From NCBI RefSeq assembly GCF_000219915.2, contig NC_017964.1, positions 4,216,001 to 4,280,000 of the forward strand: DNA of 64,000 bases, read 5' to 3'. The DNA comes from Advenella kashmirensis WT001. Lineage in GTDB: Bacteria > Pseudomonadota > Gammaproteobacteria > Burkholderiales > Burkholderiaceae_B. Below are positions 47,550 to 58,875 of the stretch, piece after piece. How positions within the stretch are numbered: position 1 is the stretch's first letter; each line of letters starts with the position of its first letter. The notes under the pieces were generated by a model. That model did no database searches. It saw nothing but the letters and a program-made list of their open reading frames with translations, and was not told the origin of the DNA. The position numbers were made by a program, and so were the translations under genes.

Positions 47550-48751
47550 TCAGACGATACCGGCAGATTGCCACTGACTGACTGTGTCTTCATCATAGCC
47601 CAGTTCATCCAGGATCGCGGTCGAATGCTCGCCAAGCGCGGGGACCGCATCAATGCGAAAGTCGTAGCTGTTATTTACGCCGGGCGGCAAAAAGGTCGGC
47701 AGGGTTCCCACCGGACTGCCCATTTGCGTCCAGCGATTGCGCGCCTTCAGTTGCGGATGGTCCCATACCGCCTTCATGTCGTTGACACGCGCATTGGCAA
47801 TCCCCGCTTTTTCCAGGCGTTCGATGATCTGCTCATCATCATAGGCAGCGAAGGACTGGATAATCAAATCACGCAAGGCGTCGCGATTGGTCGTGCGCAT
47901 CGTGTTGGAAGCGAAGCGGGCATCTGTGGTCAACTCGGGTTTTTCCAATACCTGTTCGCAGAATATTTTCCATTCACGCTCATTCTGCAATCCCAGCATG
48001 ATGGTTTTGCCGTTGCCCGCCAGAAACGGCCCATAAGGGTAAATGGCGGCATGCGCAGCGCCTGCCCTTACCGGTGGCGGAGCGCCGTCATAGGTGTAAT
48101 ACAGGGGAAAGCCCATCCACTCGACCATGCTCTCCAGCATGGTCAGGTCAATATGACTGCCCTTGCCGGTTTTGCCACGCTGCAATAGCGCAGACAGGAT
48201 ATGGGAATACGCATACATGCCAGCGGCAATATCGGCAATGGAGCAGCCCGCCTTGGCCGGTTCATTGGCGCTACCGGTCACAGAGACAAAGCCGCTCTCA
48301 CTCTGGATCAACAGGTCATAGGCTTTTTTATGCTCGTAGGGGCCGCCGGCACCATAGCCCGAAATATCACACACCACCAGGCCGGGGTACTGTTCGTGCA
48401 GGGCATCGAACGAGAGCCCGAGGCGAGCCGCCGCACCAGGCGCCAGGTTCTGCACCAGCACATCCACCTGGGGTAACAGGCGAGCCAGCACTTCTTTGGC
48501 CTGTGGGCTTTTCAGATCCAGAGTAAGGCTTTCCTTGGAGCGATTGGTCCAGACGAAGTGAGACGCCATGCCGTTGACGCGTTCATCGTAATTGCGGGCA
48601 AAATCGCCCACACCGGGCCGCTCCACCTTAATGACGCGCGCGCCAGGTCGGCCAGTTGCCGGGTGCAAAATGGCGCGGCAATCGCGTGCTCCAGGCTCAG
48701 GACAGTGATGCCGTCAAGCGGGCGAACGCCGGTTGATTGTTCTGTTTTCAT
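47550..48751 (-). CDS. ict: CaiB/BaiF-type CoA transferase, probable itaconate CoA-transferase (one frame break)
   Basis: The restored product is 400 residues, start MKTEQSTGVRPLDGITVLSL. One G is missing near 48643 (LADLARAS should read LADLGARVIKVERPGVGDFA). Class III transferase features: VLSLEHAIAAPFCTRQLADL, NRSKESLTLDLKSPQAKEVL, AYDLLIQSESGFVSVTG (catalytic-Asp region), GCSIADIAAGMYAYSHILSA. It moves CoA, probably from succinyl-CoA, to itaconate. Its ATG overlaps the hydratase stop (ATGA) and the lyase follows 70 nt later, so the three genes form one operon. Mesaconate or citramalate are alternative acceptors. Confidence 0.83.
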
Positions 48752-49587
48752 TTGAAAGTTACCTCTGCTGTCTGGGCAACGCTGCCCTCTTGTTCGGCCC
48801 ATAGGCGGGCGCGGCCCGCTTCGGTGATCACGCCCTGGGCACGAAACTCGGCCGGGGCAATCAGCGGACGGTGACCGCGAAAGGAAAAACCGGTCACGGT
48901 TTTATCGGGGTTGGCATGGCAAAACGCCTGCAACAGACGGGTTGCAATCATCGGGCCGTGCACCACCAGACCGGGATAGCCTTCGGCTTGCGTGACATAG
49001 GGATGATCATAATGAATGCGATGGCCATTGAAAGTTACCGCAGAATAACGAAACAGCAGGGTGCTGGTCGGTATAACGGGCTCGGACCAGGTGCCAGCCT
49101 CGGCCGCTTCGGTACCGCCCAGTTTGGGGGCCGCAGGTTCACGATAAACAATATCCTGTTCCTCATGGATGCACAGTTGACCATCCTGTTTGTACTCATG
49201 CGTCACGGTCACAAACAGCAGTTTGCCGGTACTGCCCTGCTTTTCGCGAATGGCAGAAATAGTCGAGATACGTTCGCCGTCACGTCCGACCAGCAACGGC
49301 TGGTGAAACTGTAGTCGGCCACCGGCCCACATGCGGTTGCGATCATCGGCAGGCGGCAAAAAGCCGCCCCGCTTGGGGTGTCCATCCTGGCCAAGCTGGT
49401 CCTGCGGCGCCGGCTCAATGAATAGCGCCCATTGCCACAAGGCAGGCAATGCCTGCCCGGCAGCGGGCGCGGTCGTCTCCAGCGAGGCCGCTATTTTTCT
49501 TACATGAGAAGGGTTAATAAAATCCTGCGCCACTTCCTGGCGACCAATCCAGTCGGAAAGGTTGGACTGCTGAGCATCCTGAGTCAT
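48748..49587 (-). CDS. ich: MaoC-like hydratase, probable itaconyl-CoA (mesaconyl-C4-CoA-type) hydratase
   Basis: 279 residues, starting MTQDAQQSNLSDWIGRQEVA after an AGGAAACAGTG site; the longer frame to 49716 is not supported. Two hot-dog halves: the N-terminal FAS1-like dehydratase part (PADDRNRMWAGGRLQFHQPL) and the C-terminal MaoC part with the active-site motif RYSAVTFNGHRIHYDHPYVT, followed by GYPGLVVHGPMIATRLL. This layout matches the hydratase in the itaconate gene set (PA0878 type). It adds water to itaconyl-CoA to yield citramalyl-CoA. It is first in the minus-strand operon with ict and ccl. Confidence 0.83.
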   Translation of the reverse strand: MTQDAQQSNLSDWIGRQEVAQDFINPSHVRKIAASLETTAPAAGQALPALWQWALFIEPAPQDQLGQDGHPKRGGFLPPADDRNRMWAGGRLQFHQPLLVGRDGERISTISAIREKQGSTGKLLFVTVTHEYKQDGQLCIHEEQDIVYREPAAPKLGGTEAAEAGTWSEPVIPTSTLLFRYSAVTFNGHRIHYDHPYVTQAEGYPGLVVHGPMIATRLLQAFCHANPDKTVTGFSFRGHRPLIAPAEFRAQGVITEAGRARLWAEQEGSVAQTAEVTFK

Positions 49588-50193
49588 TCGCACTGTTTCC
49601 TGACAATAATAAAATAATACATTCTTCGGTAGCGGCCGGCGCGTCGTGTCATAGACGTATCTGAAAGCAGCACGGGCTGGCTTGCAGCAGCATCCCGGTA
49701 ATGCGGCGCTCGCCACAGATCGGTTGGTTCTGCGCGCGCCTCATACAAGCACCGCTCATCCAAGCACAATTGCAATAGCACAATTGTAATAGGCTTGTGC
49801 GCGCCCGCGGCGACTCATCCTCGCTGCTAAGCCTGGCCTGAGCCTGAACCGGCCATTCATGAAAACCCGGCATGCCTGCGGGCGCTAAATCGAGCCACCA
49901 GCCAAAACCTGATAGCCATGAGCATAACCCTTAGGATCTCCGCAGGGAATTATTAATCCTGAAAGGGGGACTTTACCTGACCCTATGGCGGCCGATGTCC
50001 GGGATGCGCCGGCATTGCCTGGGCACTATCCGGACCTCGCCTGAGCATGAATGGGGATTGCCTGGGAATGACGCAGGCCTTTAGCCCGGCGTTTGACGGG
50101 ATAGTCGCAGACAGGTGACATATAACCGGCAAGAAGGCGGCCGCCCGACGCAACCGATGGTCCGGCGCCCCCGATCGCTTGTTGCGTCCCGGC
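49588..50193. other. Intergenic region between the hydratase and LysR genes, with a repeated CAATTG motif
   Basis: About 600 nt on the same strand side. AGCACAATTG occurs twice (49763-49772, 49777-49786), flanked by CAAGC and GCTTG arms, 176-200 nt upstream of the hydratase start; this may be a regulator site or promoter element. Two overlapping frames of 92-95 codons (49983-50359) run into the LysR gene and are not supported. Confidence 0.5.
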
Positions 50194-51170
50194 TTAGCGC
50201 TTGCCGCGCTTGAGATTGCGCAGGCGGCGCTCCTCTTCGGCCGAACCGGCCTCGCCCGCCTCGCCCGCATCCGCCTGCATCAGCGCCACCAGTTCCTGCG
50301 CGAAAGACGGCAAATCTTCCAGCCGACGCACGCACACATACAACCGCCGCAATGCCCAACTGTCGCTCAGATGAATAATCTTCAGCGGCATGTTGGCCAC
50401 ATAGCGCAACGCCGCCGTTTCAGGGATCACGCCAATGCCGGCGTTGGCTGCGATCATCCGGCAGGCCGCTTCAAAGCCGCCTACTTCGACGCGAAAACGC
50501 AAGGGGCTGCCCAGCGTTTCGGCGGCCTGCTTCAAAAACGCATGAATTGCACTCCACTCAGACAAGCCGACGAACTCATAGGACAGCGTTTCTGCAAATG
50601 CCAGTTCATCGTATGCCGCCAGCCGATGATTCTGCGAAGTGACCAGCACCAGGTTATCGGAACGGTAGGGAATGAAACGTACGCCATCGTCAGAGGCGAT
50701 CTGGTCTTCGTCTATGCCGGCCACCACGCCAATATCGGCCAGCCCTTCGCTGACCAGCTTGACGATACGATAACTCAGGCGTTCGCGCAGTTCGACGCTG
50801 ACATCCGGATGCAGGGCAAGATAGCGGCTCAGGATGTCTGGCATGAATTCGTTCATGGCGGTGGTATTGGCATACACCCGCACCTTGCCTTGATGCCTTC
50901 GGCAAATTCGCGGATATCGCCACGCAAATGCTCCAGCTGACGCAGCACAATATGGGCATGGCGCACAAAAGCCTCGCCTGACGGGGTCAGCGTGACGCCC
51001 TGGCTGTTACGGTACAGCAAGGCCGTTCCCAGATTGTTTTCCAGGTTTTTCACCCGGTTGCTGGCCGCCGGCAGCGACAGGTGCGAGCGCTCGGCGCCTT
51101 TGGTCAGGCTGTTCACTTCGCTGATGTGCACCATCAGTTGCATGTCCGTGAGGTCAAAATGCATCGCCAT
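50194..51170 (-). CDS. LysR-family transcriptional regulator (one frame break)
   Basis: The restored product is 325 residues. The N-terminal helix-turn-helix is FDLTDMQLMVHISEVNSLTK-GAERSHLSLPAASNRVKNLE. One G is missing near 50888 (IKARC should read IKGKVRVYANTTAMNEF), after which the effector-binding domain continues (GLADIGVVAGIDEDQIASDD, AANAGIGVIPETAALRY). The tail is rich in Ala, Gly, Glu and Arg. It lies divergent to the acyl-CoA dehydrogenase and upstream of the hydratase operon, as PA0877 does in Pseudomonas aeruginosa, so it probably regulates both itaconate transcription units. The effector may be a pathway intermediate (inference). Confidence 0.88.
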
Positions 51171-51285
51171 CTGCGGTGCTCCTTAATAAACGCTAAAGTC
51201 TTAGTTAAGCAAACATCAATATTCAGAACCGGTGCAATCTGTCAAAGTACAGGCTGTTCCTGTTAACATTTCCGAGACTTCCATC
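51171..51285. promoter_or_regulatory. Divergent LysR / acyl-CoA dehydrogenase promoter region
   Basis: 115 nt between two outward-facing genes, AT-rich at 51185-51225. It contains the palindrome CTTAGTTAAG (51199-51208), a plausible part of a T-N11-A LysR box. The exact box and -35/-10 elements cannot be fixed by eye. Confidence 0.5.
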
Positions 51286-52445
51286 ATGCAACATCAAGCT
51301 GACGCCTACCAGGACATTCGCGATGCCATTCGTGATTTGTGCGCCCAATTTCCTGCTGAGTATTTTCGTGATATTGACGAGAAACGCGCCTACCCCGAGG
51401 CCTTTGTCAATGCCCTGACCGAGGCTGGCTGGCTGGCTGCCCTGATTCCCCAGGAATATGGTGGTTCGGGCCTCAGTCTAACTGAAGCGAGCGTCATCAT
51501 GGAGGAGATCAACCGTTGTGGGGGTAATTCCGGAGCCTGCCACGGCCAGATGTATAACATGGGTACACTGCTGCGCCATGGATCGGACGAGCAGAAAAAA
51601 CGCTACCTGCCCAGATCGCTACCGGCCAGTTGCGTTTGCAGTCCATGGCTGTGACCGAACCGACCACGGGCACCGACACCACCAAAATCAAAACCACCGC
51701 CGTCAAAAAAGACGGCCGCTACGTGATCAATGGCCAGAAAGTATGGATTTCCCGTGTCCAGCATTCTGATCTTATGATTCTGCTGGCGCGCACCACCCCG
51801 CTGGATCAGGTCACCCGCAAGTCCGAGGGTATGTCCATTTTCCTGGTCGATATTCACGCTGCCCTCAAGGGTGGCATGACCCTGCAGCCTATCCCGAACA
51901 TGGTGAACCACGAAACCAACGAGCTGTTTTTTGACAATCTCGAACTGCCTGAAGAAAGCCTGATCGGCGAAGAAGGCAAGGGGTTCAAATATATCCTTGA
52001 CGGCTTAAATGCCGAACGCACGCTGATTGCGGCCGAATGTATCGGCGACGGTTACTGGTTTATCGACAAAGTCAGCGCCTACGTCAAGGAGCGCAAGGTG
52101 TTCGGTCGCCCTATCGGCCAGAACCAGGGCGTACAGTTTCCTATCGCCAAGGCCTTCATCAATATCGAAGCGGCCAGCCTGATGCGCTATGACGCGGCGC
52201 GCCGTTTTGATGCCAAACAGGCCTGCGGCACCCAGGCCAATATGGCCAAGCTGCTGGCCTCGGAAGCCTCGTGGGAAGCAGCCAATGCATGTTTGCAGTT
52301 CCACGGCGGCTTCGGCTTTGCCAATGAATACGATGTAGAGCGCAAGTTCCGTGAAACCCGCTTGTATCAGGTCGCGCCTATTTCAACCAATCTGATTTAT
52401 TCTTATGTTGCCGAGCACGTTCTGGGCCTGCCCCGTTCGTTCTGA
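51286..52445 (+). CDS. Acyl-CoA dehydrogenase family protein (one frame break)
   Basis: The restored product is 386 residues, start MQHQADAYQDIRDAIRDLCA. One base is missing near 51611 (RYLPRSL should read RYLPQIATGQLRLQSMAVTE). Family motifs: GGNSGACHGQMYNMGTLLRH, MAVTEPTTGTDTTKIKTTAV (flavin region), NGQKVWISRVQHSD, and the C-terminal CLQFHGGFGFANEYDVERKF-RETRLYQVAPIST. The catalytic Glu position near GGFGF is not certain. It is an FAD-dependent oxidase/dehydrogenase of an acyl-CoA. A relative (PA0879) sits in the itaconate locus of Pseudomonas aeruginosa; its exact step is not settled. Confidence 0.85.
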
Positions 52446-52486
52446 TCCGGCCCATTATTATCCGTTTTTTGTCCAGGAAGCCTGTT

Positions 52487-53839
52487 ATGACACAAACGCC
52501 CAGCGCCACTCTCGCCGAATTTTCCGCCACGCTCAGCTATGAGATGATTCCTGCAGCGGTTATTGCCCGCTGTGAAGATTTTCTGCTGGATACCTTTGGT
52601 TCCATGCTCGCAGGCTATCCGGCGCGACCGGTCAAATCGATCCGTGATTTTGCACTGGCCATGGGCCCGGCCCAGGGCAGTGCGCAAATCATCGGCTCTA
52701 CGCAGACCACCTCGCCGCTGTTCGCCGCGCTGATCAACGGCGCTGCGGCGCATATGGTGGAACAGGACGATGTACATAACGGCTCGGTATTTCATCCGGC
52801 GGCTGTCGTGTTTCCTGCAGCGCTGGCCGTGGCCCAGGAGACGGGCGCTTCCGGTCGGGATCTGCTGACTGCCTGCGTCGCCGGCTACGAGGTCGGCATT
52901 CGTGTGGGCGAGTTTCTGGGGCGTTCGCACTACCGTATCTTTCATACCACCGGCACGGCCGGCACCATTGCGGCGGCCGTGGCCGCCGGCCGGTTGATGG
53001 GACTGTCGCCTGCGCAAATGCTCTATGCCATCGGCTCGGCCGGCACCCAGGCCGCCGGCTTGTGGGAGTTTTTGCGTACTGCCGCCGATTCCAAGCAGCT
53101 GCATACGGCCAAAGCGGCTGCCAATGGCCTGACCGCCGCCTGGCTGGCGCGCGATGGTTTTACCGGCGCCAAACAGATTCTCGAAGGCGCACAGGGCATG
53201 GGCGCAGGTATGTCCAGCGATGCCGATCCGGCCCGTCTGACCGACCGCCTGGGCTCGCGCTGGGCCCTGGCTGAAACCTCATTCAAGTACCACGCCTCGT
53301 GCCGTCATACGCATCCTGCCGCCGATGCACTGGCAAAGGTCATGCAGGACCATGGACTTGCCGCCGCCGATATCAGCCGTGTAATTACACATGTGCATCA
53401 GGGCGCCATCGACGTTCTGGGCGCGGTAACCCGCCCCGAGACCGTGCATCAGTCAAAATTCTCCATGGGTACGGTGCTGGCGCTGATCGCTCTGCGCCAG
53501 CGTGCCGGCATGCCCGAGTTCGATGCAGCACTCAATGACCAGGCCGTCGCAGACTTTCGCGACCGGGTCGCCATGGAGCTGGACGAAGAAGTTGACACCG
53601 CCTACCCACAGCGCTGGATTGGCAAGGTATCGGTCGTGACCCTGGATGGTCGTACGCTGCAGGGCCGGGTCGATGAACCCAAGGGCGATCCGGGCAATAC
53701 CCTGTCGCGCGAGGAGATTCGTGAAAAGGTTCGCGGGCTGGCCCAATACGGCAAGTCTCTATCGGAGAATCAGGTGCAAACAGGCATGCATGCCATCGAA
53801 GAAATTGGCAAGCTGTCGCGCGTGGGCGCCATTTATTGA
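52487..53839 (+). CDS. MmgE/PrpD family protein
   Basis: 450 residues, start ATG 52487 after AGGAAGCCTG, 41 nt after the acyl-CoA dehydrogenase. Features: LDTFGSMLAGYPARPVKSIR, AALINGAAAHMVEQDDVHNG, FHPAAVVFPAALAVAQETGA-SGRDLL, and HPAADALAKVMQDHGLA, the typical MmgE/PrpD helical fold. PrpD is 2-methylcitrate dehydratase; this branch includes cis-aconitate decarboxylase (itaconate formation) and related uncharacterised enzymes. In the itaconate locus the PA0881 counterpart is of this type. A role as dehydratase or isomerase on an itaconate-related acid is plausible, but it is not shown by sequence. Confidence 0.83.
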   Translation: MTQTPSATLAEFSATLSYEMIPAAVIARCEDFLLDTFGSMLAGYPARPVKSIRDFALAMGPAQGSAQIIGSTQTTSPLFAALINGAAAHMVEQDDVHNGSVFHPAAVVFPAALAVAQETGASGRDLLTACVAGYEVGIRVGEFLGRSHYRIFHTTGTAGTIAAAVAAGRLMGLSPAQMLYAIGSAGTQAAGLWEFLRTAADSKQLHTAKAAANGLTAAWLARDGFTGAKQILEGAQGMGAGMSSDADPARLTDRLGSRWALAETSFKYHASCRHTHPAADALAKVMQDHGLAAADISRVITHVHQGAIDVLGAVTRPETVHQSKFSMGTVLALIALRQRAGMPEFDAALNDQAVADFRDRVAMELDEEVDTAYPQRWIGKVSVVTLDGRTLQGRVDEPKGDPGNTLSREEIREKVRGLAQYGKSLSENQVQTGMHAIEEIGKLSRVGAIY

Positions 53840-54050
53840 GTTTGCCAACGCAACGCCCCTGCACTATCGGGGGTTGGCAGCTCACGGTTGGGTTTGTTGT
53901 ACATGAAGCCGTCGGCGAGGGCTCTTCCAGAGCCGACGGTAAGCGATACCTGTGTTAGCGAGATGACCCGACGACGCGCCGCGCAGGCGACGACGGGCGC
54001 GCCAGTGGCTGCTCATGTCACAGTCTGTCAGGTCTGGCCCTGGCCATGTT

Positions 54051-55010
54051 CTACTGATACCGCTCTCTATAAGCCAGTGGCGATAAGCCGCTATATTTAC
54101 GAAAAGTATCGCGAAAGGCCTTGGCGTCGTTATAGCCCACCCCGTACATCACATCTGAAATCGTACTGCTGGTCATCTCAAGTTGCCGCTTGGCCGCTTC
54201 CACCCGGATACGCTGCTGATATTCCAATACCGATTGCCCGGTGGCCTTGCGAAAGCGCCGCTCCAGCGTGCGTCGCCCCATGGCGAAAGAGTCGCATAAT
54301 TGCTCTACAGTAATTTTTTCCGAATAGTGCCGTTCCAGAAAGGATTGCACCGGGGTGATGCTTGCGTCGCCATGCGCCTTCCAGCCATTGAAAATGGAAA
54401 ACGGCAGCTGTGAGTGACGTTCATAATCGAGCTGGAATACCTTGGCACAATAGATGGCTGTGGCCCGGTCCGAGTGCATTTCGATCAGGTGCAGGATCAG
54501 GCGGCTGGCCGAAATCGCGCCGCCGCTGGTAAAGACACCCCCATCAAAATCCATGGTTTTCTCGGCATTCCAGCGTACCCGGGGAAAGGCCTGTTGCATG
54601 GCCTCCAGGGCCTGCCAGTGCGTCACCGCCCGCAACCCGTCCAGAATACCTGCCGCCGCCAGCAGGGAACTACCCATGCACAGGCTGGCTACCGGCGCAC
54701 CCTGTGCAAATTTGGCGCCGATCCAGCCGATCAGCTTGGCGTTTTCACTTAACGCTGCGGGCGATGGCGTGGTCGGCGGCACAATATACAGATCCGCTTG
54801 CGGAATATCCGGCAACAGATGATCCGGATGGATCGTGTAATGCCCGTTGCCGGCCCGTATGTCGCTTTGCGCGCCCGCCAGCGATACCTCGAACGGCATG
54901 GGCAGGTTTTGCTGCTTACGATAGCTGCAGGCTTCGGCAAGACCCAACCTGGCCTGTTCCAGACCGGCAAGATTGACGCCTTGGGGTACAAGAAAAACAA
55001 TCTGCTTCAT
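54051..55010 (-). CDS. GlxA-family transcriptional regulator (DJ-1/PfpI plus AraC domains)
   Basis: 319 residues. The N-terminal amidase-like domain (about 1-190) begins MKQIVFLVPQGVNLAGLEQA and includes GAPVASLCMGSSLLAAAGIL (the nucleophile-elbow Cys) and GVFTSGGAISASRLILHLI. The C-terminal AraC part (about 215-318) has QLCDSFAMGRRTLERRFRKA and ISDVMYGVGYNDAKAFRDTF. The ATG at 55010 follows GGAG. GlxA-type proteins control use of arginine, glycine betaine or carnitine; the signal and target here are unknown, and no such pathway adjoins it. Confidence 0.85.
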   Translation of the reverse strand: MKQIVFLVPQGVNLAGLEQARLGLAEACSYRKQQNLPMPFEVSLAGAQSDIRAGNGHYTIHPDHLLPDIPQADLYIVPPTTPSPAALSENAKLIGWIGAKFAQGAPVASLCMGSSLLAAAGILDGLRAVTHWQALEAMQQAFPRVRWNAEKTMDFDGGVFTSGGAISASRLILHLIEMHSDRATAIYCAKVFQLDYERHSQLPFSIFNGWKAHGDASITPVQSFLERHYSEKITVEQLCDSFAMGRRTLERRFRKATGQSVLEYQQRIRVEAAKRQLEMTSSTISDVMYGVGYNDAKAFRDTFRKYSGLSPLAYRERYQ

Positions 55011-55181
55011 GGCACACTCCGCTTGCGGATTTCCGGTAGCACACACGACCGGATACGCGCCCACTATACGGCAGAATGTTGTCGCAATCAACCCGCTCAA
55101 TTGCCGTTATCTGCACTTTTCAGCCCATGTGTTGCGCCTCTATAGTGTCACCATGTCAACGACAGCCAACCGGAGGTCCTC

Positions 55182-55622
55182 ATGCGCGTCACGCTCTCAC
55201 CCTATCTGAATTTCGATGGCCAGTGTCGTCAGGCGCTCACGCTGTACCATGCCTGCTTCGGTGGCGAGCTCAAGTTCCAGACCGTGGCCGACAGCCCACC
55301 CATGTCGTCCGACTCTGGCTGTGCAGCCTCGTTGTCCAACCCCCAGGCAATCATGCATGGACATCTGGTCAACCAGGACTTTATGATTCTGGGAAGCGAC
55401 ATGAACGGTCCCGCAGGCTATCGTCCGGGCAACGATTTCGGCTTCGGCGTGAGCCTTGACAGTGAAGACAACCTGCGCCGTTGCCTGGAGATTCTCGCCA
55501 GCGGCGGCATCATTACCGTGCCACCCGGGCCGGCGCCATGGGCAGACTTGTTCGCGGCGCTTACCGACAGGTTCGGCAAGATCTGGTATCTGAATTACTT
55601 TGGCAGCAAATCACCCCGATAA
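55182..55622 (+). CDS. VOC family protein, PhnB-like
   Basis: 146 residues, MRVTLSPYLNFDGQCRQALT onward, with YHACFGGELKFQTVADSPPM, ILGSDMNGPAGYRPGNDFGF-GVSL and WADLFAALTDRFGKIWYLNY. This is the PhnB/DUF1428-like VOC group, often called 3-demethylubiquinone-9 methyltransferase-like without proof. The reaction is unknown. It sits 18 nt upstream of a second VOC protein, so they are co-transcribed. Confidence 0.85.
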   Translation: MRVTLSPYLNFDGQCRQALTLYHACFGGELKFQTVADSPPMSSDSGCAASLSNPQAIMHGHLVNQDFMILGSDMNGPAGYRPGNDFGFGVSLDSEDNLRRCLEILASGGIITVPPGPAPWADLFAALTDRFGKIWYLNYFGSKSPR

Positions 55623-55639
55623 TCCTACTGGAGTTCACC

Positions 55640-56091
55640 ATGAATACAGACAACCCCACCCTGCTTTACGTTAATCTGCCGGTCAGCTCGGTTGAAGCGA
55701 CCAAAACATTTTTCTCGGGCCTGGGCTTTACCTTTAACGCCATGTTCTGCGATGAAAACGCGTTGTGCATGCCCATCAGCCCATGGCAAGTGTGATGTTT
55801 CTTCAACAAAAGCGGTTTTCCGACTTCACCCCCAAGCCGGTTGCCGACGCCCACAAAAGCAGTGAAGTGCTGCTCTGTATCAGTCGCGATTCCCGGGAAC
55901 AGGTAGACGAGTTTACCAACCGTGCCCTGGCGCTGGGTGCGAGCGAAGCCCGGGAACCCCAGGAACATGGCTTCATGTACGGTCGCAGCATAAATGACCT
56001 GGATGGCCATATCTGGGAAATCATGTGGATGGATATGACGCAGTTCCCGGGCAATGATGCCGCAACCCAGAGCGACAATTCCACCGCCTAG
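55640..56091 (+). CDS. VOC family protein, glyoxalase/bleomycin-resistance type (one frame break)
   Basis: The restored product is 150 residues, MNTDNPTLLYVNLPVSSVEA onward. One base is missing near 55783 (CMPISPWQV stop, then MASVMFLQQKRFSDF in the next frame). The C-terminal half includes GASEAREPQEHGFMYGRSIN-DLDGHIWEIMWMD, a hallmark of this VOC subgroup. ATG 55640 has a GGAG site. Function unknown; pairs with the VOC gene upstream. Confidence 0.82.
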
Positions 56092-56201
56092 CAACTGCAA
56101 GGGTATTGTGGCGCGCGACAGGGCAACAGGGAAAGCAGAGGCGTTGCGCCACGTGCCGGAATCCGTGGCCGCCAGAAGGCGGTACCGACGTTGCGCATCA
56201 A

Positions 56202-56501
56202 TCAGGTGCCCGGCAGGCGTGGCTCGTCGTCTTCAATACCGGTCTGGTTATCTGCTGCCTGGCCGCCAGTTGCCTGCGCCCGTGCCGCCAGCGCTTCCAG
56301 AATCAGCTTGTGCCTGCGCTGGGTACACAGGCGCAATATTTCGCGCTTGCGGGAGTCTGAAAAGGTCTGCCATTGAAACCGCTCTTCCCGGTTGCGCAGA
56401 CAGCCCCGGCACAGGCCGCGGCTGTTCACTTCGCATATCCCCCGGCAGGGGCTGGGAATGTCGAAAAACTCGAGCTGTTCCATTGCTATTTCAGACTGCA
56501 T
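56202..56501 (-). CDS. DUF1289-family protein with Cys-rich motif
   Basis: 99 residues from ATG 56501 (ATG 56483 is an alternative). The core IPSPCRGICEVNSRGLCRGC-LRNREERFQW holds four Cys residues, the DUF1289 hallmark, which may bind Fe-S or Zn. The tail is acidic. The product is small and cytoplasmic, function unknown. In betaproteobacteria this family is often found beside fumC, as here. Confidence 0.85.
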   Translation of the reverse strand: MQSEIAMEQLEFFDIPSPCRGICEVNSRGLCRGCLRNREERFQWQTFSDSRKREILRLCTQRRHKLILEALAARAQATGGQAADNQTGIEDDEPRLPGT

Positions 56502-56528
56502 ATTCACCAGGCATGTTCATCATGGTGG

Positions 56529-57902
<1,374 letters not shown>

Positions 57903-58112
57903 TGCCTGACCTCGTCCGTTCAAAATATGAAAATGCCGCGCTAGGCAATGGCGCTGCCATGCCCTGTCATTCCATTATAAGCACCGCCTGACCAATGAAA
58001 GGCAAAGCGGCAACCTGCAATTCAATTTGCCCTGCCCGGCACCTGCACACTATGATAAGAGCGAAGCGCAATCTTTTTCCCTATCACCCTTTTTTCCTGT
58101 AAGGATTCCATC

Positions 58113-58745
58113 ATGTCAGCCAGCCGCATTACCTTTTACTCCAACCCACAGTCCCGCGCTGCGGTTATCCACTGGATGCTGGAAGAGTTGGGCGAACCGT
58201 ACGATACCGTCTATCTGAACTATCAGGGAGCCATGAAAACACCCGAGTATCTGGCCATCAATCCGATGGGCAAGGTTCCGGCCATCATGCATGACGGCCA
58301 GGTGGTTACCGAAGGCGCGGCCATCTGCGCATTTCTGGCGGATCAGTACCCGCAGAAAAACCTGGCGCCCGCGATCGACAGCCCCTCACGCGGCGCTTAT
58401 TATCGCTGGCTGTTCTTTGCGGCCGGGCCGCTGGAGGAAGCGATCACCATGAAATCCCTGGGTATGCCCATTCCGGCGGACAAAAGCGCGATGCTGGGTT
58501 TTGGCACACTGGAGCGCACGGTCGATGTGCTGGAGCAGGCTGTGTCCAGCACCACCTGGATTTGCGGCGAGCAGTTCACTGCTGCCGATGTGTACGTGGG
58601 TTCGGCAATCCGGTTTTATATGCAGTTCGGTGCACTTGAACCACGCCCTGCATTTAAGGCCTACGTGGACCGCATCACGCAACGGCCTGCCTATCAGCGC
58701 AGCGCCAAAATAATGGAACAGGCCATGGCCAAATCGCAGCAGTAA
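58113..58745 (+). CDS. Glutathione S-transferase family protein
   Basis: 210 residues, MSASRITFYSNPQSRAAVIH, starting after a TAAGGATTCC site. The thioredoxin-fold N-terminal half includes SNPQSRAAVIHWMLEELGEP, AINPMGKVPAIMHDGQVVTE and GAAICAFLADQYP (glutathione-binding Glu-Gly-Ala-Ala). The all-helix C-terminal domain has CGEQFTAADVYVGSAIRFYM. The usual catalytic Ser/Tyr/Cys may be Ser10 or Ser14. The substrate is unknown. Confidence 0.9.
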   Translation: MSASRITFYSNPQSRAAVIHWMLEELGEPYDTVYLNYQGAMKTPEYLAINPMGKVPAIMHDGQVVTEGAAICAFLADQYPQKNLAPAIDSPSRGAYYRWLFFAAGPLEEAITMKSLGMPIPADKSAMLGFGTLERTVDVLEQAVSSTTWICGEQFTAADVYVGSAIRFYMQFGALEPRPAFKAYVDRITQRPAYQRSAKIMEQAMAKSQQ

Positions 58746-58788
58746 ATCAAACCTCTACACGGATCGCATAAAAAGACTGACCCTGAAC

Positions 58789-58817
58789 AAAAAATACGGT
58801 CCTTAAATACGGACCGT
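58789..58817 (-). terminator. Rho-independent terminator after the EamA gene
   Basis: On the minus strand ACGGTCC and GGACCGT pair over 7 bp (8-nt loop), followed by A and six T residues. It lies about 60 nt after the EamA stop. Confidence 0.7.
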
Positions 58818-58875
58818 GAAACGCATTGCCCGGGCCGGTCCCGCAGGCAGCGGCCCGAGCGCGATACTGCAAGGG

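Noticed and set aside
49983..50359. Two overlapping frames of 92-95 codons near the LysR gene
   Set aside because: They run antiparallel or out of frame into the LysR C-terminus and are compositionally low complexity (Arg/Ala).
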